Shown: in pieces, positions 1 through 11,387 of the stretch | Position numbering within the stretch: position 1 is the first letter of the stretch | How the letters are laid out: the number at the start of each line of letters is the position of its first letter | From: Podochytrium sp. JEL0797 | Taxonomy: Eukaryota; Chytridiomycota; Chytridiomycetes; Chytridiales; Chytriomycetaceae | NCBI GenBank assembly: GCA_027596195.1 | Contig: JADGJG010000089.1 | Span: 1-45,942, forward strand | DNA length: 45,942 bases | Direction: 5' to 3' | The notes under the pieces: model-generated | What the model saw: only the letters and a program-made list of their open reading frames with translations | Told to the model about the DNA's origin: nothing | Databases searched by the model: none | Position numbers and translations under genes: made by a program

Positions 1-56
<56 letters not shown>
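1..56. repeat. Pure poly-C tract at the window edge
   Basis: The first 56 bases are all C, then unique sequence begins with no transition. It is far longer than the 10-15 base C/G runs found inside introns of this window. It does not resemble a telomere repeat, which would have a mixed unit. The simplest explanations are a sequencing or assembly artefact at a contig end, or a true homopolymer that the assembly could not pass. Confidence 0.9.
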
Positions 57-58
<2 letters not shown>

Positions 59-470
59 AGTCAAAAACTATCTACCAGTTTTGGGTCACGGCACTGGCAA
101 GCCAACAACGCGTATCAACAATGCAAAAAGACACTATACTAATACCGATCTGTGTGTCACGGTACTTGTTGGAGACGCAATGCCCGGAGGCACCTGTCAA
201 AACCAACAGCCGTGCCAAAAAAGGCGATCGGGCAAACAACAGAACCGGCAAGGACTTCAGTGTCTGTTGTTCGAATAGACTGGTGCAATCGTTTGCCAAA
301 ACCTCTTCCAGGGAAGCCGCCCCGTCCAACGCGGGATCGAGGTACCCGGCCCGTGGCGTCATCAGTTCTTTCCCAGACGCGAGGTCTGAGCCGATATACA
401 GTTTTGCACGTTGAAGAAGAGGGGCGGATGTGGGTCGGTGAGCGTTGAAAGGTAGGAAGGGAAAGTGGGG
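57..470 (-). other. Possible 3' part of an unrecognised gene
   Basis: An open frame on the minus strand runs from about 470 down to a stop near 72. Its best-looking part lies between 410 and 280 and contains KLYIGSDLASGKEL and LDPALDGAASLEEVLAND, followed by FEQ just before a possible splice site. I do not recognise it. The end close to the poly-C run may be intronic or non-coding. If real, it is transcribed divergently from the gene starting at 672. The stretch from 470 to 671 holds no gene I can support. Confidence 0.2.
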
Positions 471-671
471 GGCGGGCAGGGAGTTGGCGGGAATTTCAGG
501 TCAATTTCGTGAACACAAAAAACAGCGTGTTCGCTCTATTTTATAGGCCTCGCCTTGGATTTCAAACTCCGGTCATTCACAAAATCACAAAAAATACGCG
601 CGTTTCTCATTCATTCTTGTGAAGTTGGTGCTCTGTCCGAATCGCCAAAGCCAAACAAAAAAAGGATCCAA

Positions 672-3615
672 ATGACCTCGCACCAACAACACGCACTCTT
701 TCGCTTCCGCCTTTCTCGTATCCTTGACCAAGGAAACTCCTTTTCTGAAGCAGAGCGACTGTTTGAAGGTGTGTTGAGTGATTTATTTATTTACTTTATT
801 TTATTTACCAACCCAAACAAGACCTCCTTCTCACACCCAGCGACTGGTCCAATGAAGGAGACCGATCCCTTTTTGTGTCTGAGCTACTTCGCTGTCTCCG
901 CTTCGAAAACCTCGCATCCTTCACATCGCTCGCAGAAACGCTGCAAAGCACAACGAGAAACAAACTGAACGCACATCTCATATGCACTGCCGCTGATTCC
1001 CTCCTAGAATCCCTGGTTACCGCAAATGTTTGCAAACACGATGCCAAAGCCCGGCTCCTTGTCAAAGTGATGGACATAGTGCTGATTCCGGCGGCCCAGT
1101 TGATCTCCACTGCGGACATTGTCGCGAAAGTGATGTATCGCGTTACCTCAGTATTGGAGTTCTTGAGCGTGTGCGGAGGGGAAGGGAGGCGGATTGGAGA
1201 GGCTTTTGCGATCAAAATGGGTATGTCCAGTTTTGAGTGCTTTGCTCCGTTTCTTCCTCGAGCCATTGATTCATGATCGATTCAAGCGGACGCACATATC
1301 CCCTTCTTGGTCGGAGAGCTGCATGACGAGTTGATGTGTGGGATTCGTACATCTGGAAAGGAGCAAGATGGATCCGTCGAGTTCACGATTGGTCACGCGT
1401 TTCAACGCCAGATCATGATTCTGTTGGGAGTGTTTAGAGAGGAGAGTGTTCCTGGAGAGTATTTCTTTGGGTGTATAAGAGGTTTGTTGAACTGTTTCTT
1501 TGTTTGGTCTTTGTGTGTGACTGTGTGCGTTTGCGTTTTATCGCTTCTCCATTCCCACTCCATATTCAGCGAACGACGCTGTGGAAATGTGTTCACGATT
1601 CCGTGAGCTTTCGACCAAAGTGGATGCGGATGCGTACGAGTTGCAGGAGTTGCGCGTGCTGGTGGGGTACATTTTCTTGATGCGCGTCACGAATGTGGAA
1701 AGGTATCCGCGATGTTTTGGGTTATTCTTTGTTGGAAAACGCGATGTGTTCTTGTTAATCGTTGGACCCCCAACCACACAGTTTCAATATGGACGCGTTC
1801 ACCCCACCCCTCGTCTCCACCATGAAAACATGCCCTCTCCTCTTGAAAAACCACGAATTCCTCATGCACATTGCATTCCTCATGTCTCGAACGTATGGCG
1901 ATGCGCCGCTTCCCTTCTCGGTGCAGTCGCGTCTCGTACGCGCTTTCCAGGGATATTTGGACGCTGTGTGTGGTGGGGTGGGGTATGTTTCGAGCGCGTG
2001 GAGACATGATGAGGATGTGGTCAAGTGGATGTGGGGTGTCGGAAGGGGGAGTGTGGCGTGGAGTGGAGCTTTGAGAGGTTTGGTGAGTTCTCGTTTTCTT
2101 TTTGATCTGTGTCGGTTTTCTTATCGCAGAGCTTTCCGGGTCCAGACGGCGGTTTGGATGAATCACTGTGCGGAGGTTGGGAGCAGGGAGGTGGAGAGAT
2201 GTGTTCGGGTCGTTCTCGCGAATTCGGACGGGTACGAGACGTTGCTGGTAAATGATCTTTTTTTTCGCGTTTGTGGCCGTTCTATGTTTTGACAGATTGT
2301 TGTGTTCGCAAAAGGCTCTCTTGTGCGAATTCGGATCCGTACAAGATGGTTATTCGAGTGTGGGGATGACTGCAGATTTTATTATCGCATTCGCCAGCGC
2401 GTTGGCTAGTGGGTCTAGTGAGTTGCCAGGGAACGCGTGGCGGTGTCTTGGCATTGTGGACGCGTTCATGAAGATGTTTGTCCGCGTTCTTCCAACGGGT
2501 GCCGTGCCTGTATTGAGGGCCGTTTCGAATGCGTTGCGAGTGGTTCCTGAAGGTACTGCGGGTCCTGACGGAGTGCAAGTTGCGGAAGTGGTTCAATTTG
2601 TTGTGGCTGGGTTGGAAAGCGCATGTCGCGTGGATGAGGGTGAAGAAGCTTGTGGGAGGGTCCGTTGCGCGGTGGAGTTTTTGACGTGGGTTTGTGGAAG
2701 GGCGGGAGGTAAAATTTTTCCGTGTGGGTGCACGCGTGTGGTAGTTGCGATTAATCTTGGTTAATCCCTGGTACACAAGCTGGCTCCGAATCGATCCACG
2801 ACGCAATGTTTCTCGAGATTGTGTTCAAGTGGGTAACCCGCGTTCCGTGGAATGAACCACCCCAAATCGTTCTCGCATGCATAGCGCTTCTCGTTGAGGT
2901 CGTCCAACAAGTGCACCGCACGAGCCCCACGGAGGCCGAACGGCTGTGCTCTCGCATGATTGACATGAACCGGCTTTGGCGTGTTGTTTTGCGCGTTCAA
3001 GGGTGTGGTGGAGGTGGTTTATCCGCGAACGTGTTGTGTGCGGTTGTCGAATGTGCTGGGACAGTTGGATGGTTTGGCCGAGTCGAAGACGCGGAATCTA
3101 ATCGTGCCGTTTTGGAAGTGTGGCGCATGTTGCGAGCTCTCGCGTGGGAGAGAGTGGGAATGCGGGAAGGGGTACGCGTGTTGGAGACCATGACTCGGTT
3201 TGTGAAGGGTTTGATGAAGGTACGGAAACGGTTGGGTGCGCATGTGCTCGTGTGTCGATGGAATGTTGGGTTTCTCGAGCGGGTGTTGGGGAGAGGTGGG
3301 TTGGGGGAGGAGTCGATGGAGGCTGTTGTGGGGTTTTGTGGACTGGTGAGTGGACTTTTCCTATTTATCGAGTCTTTGATTTAATTGGAGGGCAAGCATT
3401 CTTCCTAGTTTGTTGAGCATCAGGTTCCTGGAGTGATGAAGCTGTTGAATCGCGAGGCGCAGACGTTGGAGGGGTTAATCGCCGCGTTGGCGGAAGCAAA
3501 GAGTCAGAAAGTGAGGGAGGCAGTGGATTTGGTCACGAGAGTGGTGCAGTGGTCTGGTGGAGTGATTTCCGAGAGAATGGAGGGCCTGGGCAAGAAACTG
3601 GATCTTGACGCGTGA
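672..3615 (+). CDS. Unrecognised large alpha-helical protein, nine exons
   Basis: Nine exons (672-768, 822-1220, 1287-1481, 1570-1702, 1782-2077, 2132-2247, 2315-2708, 2780-3345, 3424-3615) join in phase to give about 795 residues. The product is almost wholly helical, with repeated hydrophobic helix pairs such as LFVSELLRCLRFENL, PPQIVLACIALLVEVVQQVH and GLIAALAEAKSQKVREAV. That is the look of HEAT/ARM-type or nucleoporin-scaffold solenoids, but no family-specific motif lets me name it. No signal peptide or membrane span is evident. The ATG at 672 (MTSHQQHALF) is chosen because it opens exon 1 just upstream of a good donor. Exon 6 and 7 acceptors (a CAGAG site and an AAAG site) are the weakest. 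A structure-based search against Nup188/Nup205, exportins and neurochondrin would be the natural test. Confidence 0.75.
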
Positions 3616-3877
3616 TGACGGCTTGGCTTGAATTGGTTTTTGAGTGTTTGGTTTTTTTTCGTATGTCTCGCGGCGCGCAATGGTTTCTGCTTGCTTCACT
3701 TTTTGCTTTTTAATATCAATTTATGTCATACGTCGAATATTCCAATGATGAGTATAAATGGTGGAAAATCAAGTTTATTCCACCAGCGAACGCGTCCACG
3801 TTCTCTTTTCTGTCGCATTTCTAGAATTTCTCCCTCTTCGTATTCTCCCACTTGCAAACTCACCTCAAAAAAAAAAG

Positions 3878-4970
3878 ATGCCACAAACGCGAATGCACCC
3901 GCTCTCCCTCGAAAAGGAAAGCGCCCTCCTCGAGGCTGTCTGCAAGATGCGTCCAATCGGTAACCCCTCCCCAACCACTCACCCCACACAACTCAAACAC
4001 ACACCACCACAGGACTTCACAAACACTTTCGCATGATTGCGATCCTCAAAGCCGTGAACGCCAACAACCCACCACAAGCCCCGACAACGTCACCTTACAT
4101 TACTTCACAGCACATATGGAGTCACTTGGGCGCTATTTATGATCTGTCGCAGCTGGACCACATGGTGAATGAAACCCGTACTTTCAATAAAACAAAACTC
4201 ATGCACAACCCCCCCCCCCCCCCTCATCCATACTCCACAAAAAGAGCAACGAACACGCTTTTGTGCTTCCCACAACCCCGCGCGACTTTTCCCTCCCAAC
4301 CACCGACTTTTCACACCTCCTCAAATCCCGCACCACAACCCCACTCCGCGTCACAACAACCACCCCAACCACAACCAAACGCCGCACATCCACCGCGTCC
4401 TCTGCCCACACTGCAGCAACAGCACGAACCTCCCTCTCCCCCCTCTCCTCCCCATCCCCAACCTCCTCGCACTCGAGCTCATCAGCCGATTTCGACGACG
4501 ACGAACCCTACGTGGAGCGACACGTGGGACGGGGGTCCGTAGGCGCCGAGAAACAGCCCCAAAGCGCGACAAGTTCTTCTGCAGAGGTTCGAGACGCGGC
4601 GGGGAGTACGAGCAGCTCGTCCAAAAAACGCGGGAGACCCGCGCGGCCTGAAAAATCGGCGTATATCCAAAAGAAGGAGAAACGCGAGCAAGAGGAGCGG
4701 GAGCGACGAGAAGCGGCTGCGAGTGTTAGTACCGCGCGTGGTGCGAGTGTTGGAGTCAAGCAGGAAACTGTGGCAATGAAAGTCGAGGAGGAAGAGGAAG
4801 TGAAGGATCATGATCAAACGGATGACGAGGATTTTAAGCAGTTGGTGAGAGGGCAGAGGGGGAGTAGTGTTGCGAGTAGTGTGAGGAAGGAGGAGGAGAG
4901 GGAGGAGGTGGTGGTTGCTGCTGCTGCGAGTGGGAGTCGGAGAAAGTCACGAGCGGGGAGGAAAAAGTGA
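3878..4970 (+). CDS. EAF7: NuA4 histone acetyltransferase subunit Eaf7 / MRGBP
   Basis: Three exons (3878-3959, 4013-4164, 4245-4970) give about 319 residues. The N-terminal 80 residues carry the CT20/Eaf7 signature: an early ALLEAVCKMRPIG, then, exactly across intron 1, GLHKHFRMIAIL, then YITSQHIWSHLGAIYDLSQL, and DFSLP after intron 2. The remainder is a low-complexity tail rich in Ser/Thr and Glu/Lys, including a basic KKRGRPARPEK stretch and a final RRKSRAGRKK that look like nuclear localisation or AT-hook-like signals. Family knowledge: Eaf7 sits with Eaf5/Eaf3 in the NuA4 acetyltransferase, acting in the nucleus on H4/H2A. Intron 2 contains a run of 15 C (4209-4223). The AAAAAG acceptor of intron 2 is chosen because it restores the DFSLP motif in phase. 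Confidence 0.9.
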
Positions 4971-5138
4971 TTCGCGCGTGTGTGCGCGCGCGCGTCGTGG
5001 AATTAGATCCAAATTTTAAGAAAATACAGAGTTTATTTTGTTTGCATGCACAAAACTATATGGTGCCCAAACCGTACACCTGAACCGATATCACCAAAAA
5101 ACGCGAACCCCATCGCCCGCAACTCGAAAATACGGTTT

Positions 5139-6721
5139 TCAAACATCCCGCACCTTCACTTTCCCACTCACAGACCCACTCATGCCTGCCGATTGTTGAA
5201 AACTACGCGCCACAATCTCGTGCGGGGCCACAAACTCTTCGACCTCGCCCGGTTTGAGGGCTGATGGTTTCCGTTCGTACCCTGCCGCTTCGGCGAGTCG
5301 CGCGTCTTTGAAAATGTTGACGGGGAGGGAGGAGCCGAGGACAACGTTCAGGGAGGATGTGTCTGAATGGGGGAGGGAAAAACAAGGATTTCGACGGAGG
5401 TTTCGACAGATTTAGTGGAATATAAGGTGAAATCGGTTTTGCACATTACCATCCCCATCGCCATCCTCCCCCCCTTCATCATCCGCATCCTCCTCCTCCG
5501 TTTCATCCAAATACTTTCCATGCCCCTCATCCTCCTGCCCAGTCGACTCGCCCTCATCCTCCAATTCAAACACATTCTCCGCTGTTCCCTTTGAAAACAC
5601 AATCTTGGCACCCCCAGGAGCGGCAGGACTGGGCATACTCCGTGCTGCGGGTTTGCCTGAAAATCCGCCCTGTTTTTGGACTTCGATGAGAGCCTTATTT
5701 TCAATTTCGGGGGGTGCGGAAGTGGTGGCGTCAGTTGCAGTTGAAATGGATGGAGTACTCGCGGATGCAGCAGGAGCTGCTGTGGTAGTAGTCGGGGACG
5801 CGATTGGAGTGGATTCTTTGAAGTGGACTTTTCGTGAAGAGGAGGACGCGCCAGTTGAGGTTGTAGCAGTGGTCGATGCCAAAGGGACCATCGCGGGTTG
5901 AAGTGCATCAAAAGCCGCATCAAGAGCTTGCACGGCGGGTGCCGAAGGCGTGCTCGCACTCCGGGCCGAGAGAGGTGCGGGAGACAACGCGGCAATCTCT
6001 TGTGAGGAAACGGGATCCGTGGGAGACGCGAGTTTTCCTGCGCTGAGGTGGCGGGTCAGGAGGGATCCAGTGGCGTGGTGTGGGGAGGAAGCGGTGACGG
6101 GTTCTTTGAGGATGATGGATTGCGGTTGTTTCGCGGGGATGGTGACGGCGGGTGTTTGCTTTGGCTGGTTCTTTCAGTGAGAAATGAGTCACTGTGGGGG
6201 CTTTTGCACTCACTCCCGACAGGTCCGCAGACTCGCACACGCCCTCTGCCTCCTGGATGCGATCGCACAGCCAGGCACACTCAGCCTGGGCGGTTTTGAT
6301 GCGCTGGTCAGTCTCCCACTGGATCTTCTGTTTGAAGTCGGCGTAGATCTTTCTCAGAAGAAGTCTGCGCTGGTGCGAATCCTCTATTTGAAAGTGCAGG
6401 GGCGGGTTGTCTGCGCTTTTGACGACAAGGCCTGAGAAACACTCGCTGGTTTTGATGCTCGGCGCAAACGGCCCAACGAGGCGAGAAGAGGGCGCGATGA
6501 AGGGCGCCTCGGGTGTCGTGTACACCCCAGTGTCGCAGTTGAGGCAGAAGAGCGAGGAAGAGTGCACCAGGGACATGCACGGGAGTTTCTAGGAACTCTC
6601 TCTTAGTGTTCTCTAGGGAGAGCACTAGACTTACTATCTCGGTGCGTGCCAACACAACACTCTCTCCTGATGCCTTGGTCTCAATAAGAATGTTTCCACA
6701 TGGGCATTGGAGAAGCGGCAT
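5139..6721 (-). CDS. Unrecognised Ser/Thr/Ala-rich protein with N-terminal Cys pairs
   Basis: Four exons (6721-6635, 6588-6214, 6170-5450, 5362-5139) join in phase to about 468 residues. The first 50 residues contain QCPCGNIL and, after intron 1, LFCLNCDTGVY, so four cysteines could bind one zinc ion. A helical, charged segment follows (about 90-140), then a long low-complexity Ser/Thr/Pro/Ala linker, an acidic run (ETEEEDADDEGGEDGDGDG) and a conserved-looking end with GSSLPVNIF and EEFVAPHEIVARS. I do not recognise the family. Intron 2 (6171-6213) is only 43 bp, but the donor GTGAGT and the phase are convincing. The start at 6721 lies 64 bp from the oppositely oriented TFIIIA start, so the two genes must share regulatory DNA. 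Confidence 0.75.
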
Positions 6722-6785
6722 TTTGCGTTGATGTTTTTTTTTTGTTTTCCCTGCGATCGATCTGAAAGCATCTCTGAAAGCCCAC
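6722..6785. promoter_or_regulatory. 64-bp divergent promoter between the 5139-6721 gene and TFIIIA
   Basis: The start codons of two head-to-head genes are 64 bp apart. The interval contains a run of nine T near 6733 and an ATCGATCGAT-like core near 6752-6758. No TATA box is obvious. Transcription of both genes must start inside this space or inside the neighbour's leader. Confidence 0.6.
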
Positions 6786-9006
6786 ATGGACCCCCTCGTT
6801 CACCCACGACCCCTCCTCAGCAGCCACCTGTCCAAGGACTCTCCCACTGACCTTCCATCCCGCAAAAGGCAGAGAACGGATGAATCCAACCATCCTCGCC
6901 CTATCTTGCCAATCCATGATCCTCTGTCTGAAGCCTTGACTCAACCGCCCGTCCAACCCGATCATCAAGAATCAATCCCACTCCCGAATCCACAACTACC
7001 GCCTCTGCAATCAGTGACAACGCCAGCCGTCTCCCCGTCTCCGAAACCGACCCCCATCCCCGCCTCACCCGCCAAACAACCCCTCATCTGCACAGTATGC
7101 TCCAAATCATTCACCAAACCCGCCAAACTGAAGCTCCACATGATGTGTCACACGGGGGAGGTATGAAACCGGTCTGATCGTGTAATCTGGATCTGATCTC
7201 CCACTCTGCGGTCAATCTCAGAAACCATTCCCATGCACCTTCCCAGACTGCTCCAAATCATATACCCGCAAAAACCACCTCGACGTGCACATCCTCACAC
7301 ACGCCACCTCTCTCGAAGACCGCAAACCGTTCGTCTGCACTTTTGGCCATTCCGCCCACGATCACGATTCGTCTGATTCCGATTCCGATTCCGATTCTGA
7401 TTCGAATGAATTCAACGACAACGACGATAAATCAATGACGTCGACTGTCAGTCGACTGGTTCGAAGCGTGGGTGGGGCCAGTGAGGCTTCCGAGAGGTGT
7501 ACCGCGAGATTTAGTTCGCAGTATCATTTGAATCGGCATTTGAAGGCCCATTTGGATCCGTTGCCTCATAAGGTGTGTTGTAATTTTGACGCGAAAGTCT
7601 ATGGGCGATGGCGGAAGAAGAGCAAGCGGGTTTCTCGACCCGCCTTGTCGAATCCAGCAAAGTGAAACACGATTCAAACGCATTTCTAAATCGCAAGAAG
7701 GAAGTTGAAAAGGGCGTGGTGATTTATCGAAATTGGGGCATTCTGAAATGCCAAGAGTTAAACACGAGGCGATGCCAACACCGAAAACGCATGGAGGAAT
7801 CCTTTTCGAAACCGGGCCCAGTTATACGCGACCTGTTACAATATTAACTCACCCCATTTCCCTTCCACAGTGCACGTTCGAAGGATGTACCTTGTCGTTT
7901 GCCAAGCAGCAACAACTCAAAAAACACGAAACCACCCACACGGGACTGTTGCCGTACCCATGCACACACGAAGGTTGCGACAAGCGGTTCGCCAAAACCT
8001 CCAGCATGCGCGAACATGTGTACAAAACCCACTCAGGTGCGCGTGTGCGCTCACTTCCCACTCCTTTCAACAAAAATTGAAGCGCGTTTTTTGGTTTCTC
8101 CCACCTAGCGGAACCTCACTACCTATGCGGCCAACCCGGATGCCCATCCCCGCCCTTCGCAAAATGGTCGCTCCTACAGGCGCACATGAAACAAGACCAC
8201 AAATTCATGTGTCAACAATGCAACAAGTCCTTCACTGCGAAATACAGTCTACAAATGCATTTGAAGACACATCTTCTCGAGGACCGGCCCGTGTTTGTTT
8301 GTGAAGTCGAAGGGTGTGGGAAAGTGTTCATGACGGTAACGTGATGTGTTTTTTATGATGTATTTGGCGAGTTTCTGACGCGTTTTTTGCAAAGGCATCG
8401 AACCGAACTGTTCACGTTCGTTCCAAACATGAAAAACTTAAGCCCTACAAATGCAACGCGCCGGGATGTGACTCTGAGTTTGCGCACAAACACCTCCTCA
8501 CGCGACACTCGCGGCTTCACGTGGATGTAAGTTTACCCCCTCCTAAACTGAAATGGAGGCTCACCTCGCGACCTTTCCCTATGTTGTCCCAGATCCCCGA
8601 AGTCGACTCCTCCATCGCCTCCTCGTCCACCAGCCGCTGCGCCTCCAAACGCCGCACCCCCGAATCCACCTCTCCACCACCCAACCCACACCTCGACATC
8701 CTCACCTCCATCACAGGCCACACATCCTCATCCACATCCACAACCAATACCCCGCGCCCCATCGCCTGCCCAACACTCACATGCCCGGCCCGCTTTTCAC
8801 GCGAATACGACCTCGATCGACACCTCGCCGCGCGTAAGTGTACGGGTGCATCCGCGAAGGGATCGATTGTTTCCGCGGAGGGTGGGATTTTTGGGGTGGT
8901 GGCACGAGTGGGGTGTAAATATGCGGGGTGTCATTTGTGGTTTCAAGGGGAAGGGGAGTTGACGAGACATTTGGAGGTGGATCATCGCGTTGGGGAGGGG
9001 CTTTGA
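6786..9006 (+). CDS. GTF3A: Transcription factor IIIA (C2H2 zinc-finger protein)
   Basis: Six exons (6786-7160, 7222-7572, 7871-8036, 8109-8335, 8395-8526, 8593-9006) give about 554 residues. After a Pro-rich N-terminus come nine C2H2 fingers in tandem, for example VCSKSFTKPAKLKLHMMCH, DCSKSYTRKNHLDVH, CDKRFAKTSSMREHVYKTH and CNKSFTAKYSLQMHLKTH. A linker of about 70 residues and two further finger-like units follow: CPARFSREYDLDRHL, which ends in Cys instead of the second His, and CHLWFQGEGELTRHLEVDH. Nine fingers with fungal-type linker and tail match TFIIIA, which binds the internal control region of 5S rRNA genes and recruits TFIIIC/IIIB for Pol III. Finger 3 is odd: about 50 Ser/Asp-rich residues (SDSDSDSDSDSNEF) separate its two cysteines. 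A generic multi-C2H2 regulator is the alternative. Confidence 0.85.
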
Positions 9007-9090
9007 AGTTTTTTGTTCTTCAAGTTCGGTTTTTTTTTTGCGTATAAATTTTACTTCTTTTGCTTTGTTTCTTTTTGTTCAAATGGGTTT

Positions 9091-11045
9091 TCAAGGAAAG
9101 AACGTTTTCTTGACGGCTTGTACCACGGACTTGATGTGCGTCTTGTCCACGATTGCGTTGTCTGTGTCGAAGGGGAAGATTTTTTCAAAACCGCCGACGG
9201 TGGATGGGAATTTGGTGGGTTGCTTTTTCTTCGACGCGCTGGAAGCTGTGTGTGAGAAAGAGAGAGAGAGAGAGGGGGGGGGGGGTTGTTAACGTTTGTG
9301 AGTGGCATGTCTCCCCCAACTTTCCAAAATTGGACTTACCTCGCTTCCTGCTATTGTATCGTTTATCCGTTTTCATCAACACTTGTTCGTGCTAGATTTT
9401 TTATGGTGTGTGCGTAGATAATGTCAGGAAGGACAATTTCAAAAAACGCGAAAGGTAAGAAGCAAGAACCTCATACGCAACAGCCGACGCGGCGTCCTCT
9501 TTTGTGATTCCACTCAGCTCAATCACGTCTTTCAACATTGGCTGTACCATCAATAAAGTTAATTGTGGTCAATACGCGAGCAGATGCGTATTATGGCTTT
9601 TTCTTACCGCTTTCACTGCAACATCCACCTCCGAATCAACCGACAAGGCGGGACTCAAGTTGACTTCCAACAACCACGGTCTCAGCTGCTCATCGACAAT
9701 AATATCTATGACCCATAAGAGCAAAGGGTTAAAGAAAGATTCCGCATCCCCAAAACAGAACTCGGACAAACCAAACCCATACACCTCAAAACACCCCTCC
9801 CCACCACCACCAACCCCAACCCCCGCCGCAACAGCCTCCACCGCAACCGGCAACAAAGTCAACACCACAATCGCCTTCATGCGTTCCCACAACGGAGCAA
9901 ACGGTAACCCTTGCTCGTCAAAATACCGCCTCAGTTTCGCAAGCGGCCATTTGCATCCGGGTCCGACGGTGAGTTTGTCGTTTTGGAGGTCCGGATTGAG
10001 CTTGTTGATGGATGTGTTGGTGAGGTGGGAGAAGCGGTTGGAGAGGTCGGTGAGGTCGTATGGGTTCTGGAGAAATTGGGGGGGGGGGGGGGTCGTGGGT
10101 CAGTTTTTGAATTCCTGAGGAGTGGAGTGGGCGTTTAACTGTTGCGAAACGCGTGAGGCCTTCGTTATAGAGATAAATATTGAGAGGGTTGTAGGACCGA
10201 ACGCACACGTAGCTTTGGATTTTGTTTGAGCTCCCCAGTTTTACCCGAAATCGCGCATTTCGAAATAAAAAAAACTCACCACCGCATATCGTATTTGTAT
10301 CCCGAAATGAGAATCGGGTTTGGAATATACCTCTGCAACACCGCGCTGGAAAAAAACACAACATAATCAAAAAACACAAAATCTCGAAAAATAAAAAGCC
10401 TCAAACAGGATTGGAAAAGCAACACGTACTTGCAATCATACGAAAGCTCCTGAATATTCCGAAACACTGAAATTTTCCTCCCGCGACTCAAATCCGCCGG
10501 TTTACAAATCCAAGTCGGTTTATACGCGGGAACCACCTTCCTTCCCTTCTCCTCCTCCTCCGCATACACCCGCACGAATTTCACGTAATCATTCGGCAGG
10601 GAAAACGATTGCGGAAAGAAATCATAAACGGCGCCGTGGATCGCGCGCATTGTTTTGAGCGTGCGAAAGAGGTTGTCTTTGCGCGTTATGATCGCGGTTT
10701 TGGGGAAGTGGTTGATGCGTTGATAGGGCTTGCAGGTTTCGTATTCGGTTTGGGTGAAGCGGGATCCTGGGGTTGCATTAGTGAAATGGCGGAATGGAAT
10801 TGGGGGGCAAAAACCTTTCCACCAGAGGTTCCAGTACGGTGATTCTCCTTCAACATAGGGCAGCCATCCTAATCTTTCATGGGTCAATGCGCGATGGGGC
10901 GGATTATGGAAAAAAATTCGAACGCGTGCTTGCCTTGTGCCTCAAACACTTTTCTCAACAAATCAGGACCTGAATCCGCGATTCGATAGTACAGAGCAGG
11001 TTTCTCTGATCCATCCGCGTTTCTCTCACTATCGGCGTTGATCAT
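9091..11045 (-). CDS. TTLL2: Tubulin--tyrosine ligase-like protein, TTLL2 type
   Basis: Ten exons (11045-10934, 10868-10815, 10766-10430, 10345-10280, 10212-10140, 10066-9772, 9705-9608, 9541-9470, 9391-9340, 9245-9091) join in phase to about 437 residues. TTLL landmarks appear in order: YRIADSGPDLLRKVFEAQGW, NLWWKGSRF, PYQRINHFPKTAIITRKDNL, SLPNDYVKF, TWICKPADLSRGRKISVF, ILISGYKYDMR, NRFSHLTNTSINK, GPGCKWPLAKLRRYF, LRPWLLEVNLSPALSVD. These are the ATP-grasp and substrate residues of tubulin polyglutamylases of the TTLL2 branch, which add glutamates to tubulin tails in axonemes and basal bodies. The gene supports a flagellated organism. The first intron is GC-AG (10869-10933). The 66-bp intron 9706-9771 is an in-frame multiple of three with no stop. 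The start at 11045 is the nearest in-frame ATG; an ATG at 11192 is possible. Confidence 0.92.
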
Positions 11046-11387
11046 GGGACGATCCAAATTCTGTGTTTCCTTCGACGGGAAATTGTCAATGAAGGAAGTA
11101 AGAGTGGGTAAGAAAAGTAGAGGAAACAAGAAAAAACAAATGCAAAGTTCATTTTGGAGGCAGCATGCGCGTCCAACGGTCCAACGCAGCATCGACGATC
11201 TTTCAGGAAATGAATGCGATCGAAATTCGAAAAGAAATTCTCGGTGGACTCCCCCCTTCGCATCTGAAAACTCTTTTTAGGTTCTCGTCTCTTCGCCGTT
11301 ATCGTTTATCTTATGCATTGATTCGATAGCACCATCCCCCCCTCCCCCATTGTCTCCATTCTTCCTTTTTTGCATTGTTCAGAAAAA

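Noticed and set aside
1..56. Poly-C run as a telomere
   Set aside because: Fungal telomeres are mixed repeats such as TTAGGG; a pure C run of 56 is better explained as an artefact or homopolymer.
4974..4997. Z-DNA-type GCGCGTGTGTGCGCGCGCGCG stretch as a regulatory element
   Set aside because: It is a short alternating purine-pyrimidine run just after the EAF7 stop codon; alone it gives no evidence of function.
7573..7870. Separate small gene in TFIIIA intron 2
   Set aside because: Open frames there are short, have no family features, and the flanking exons join in phase across it between fingers.
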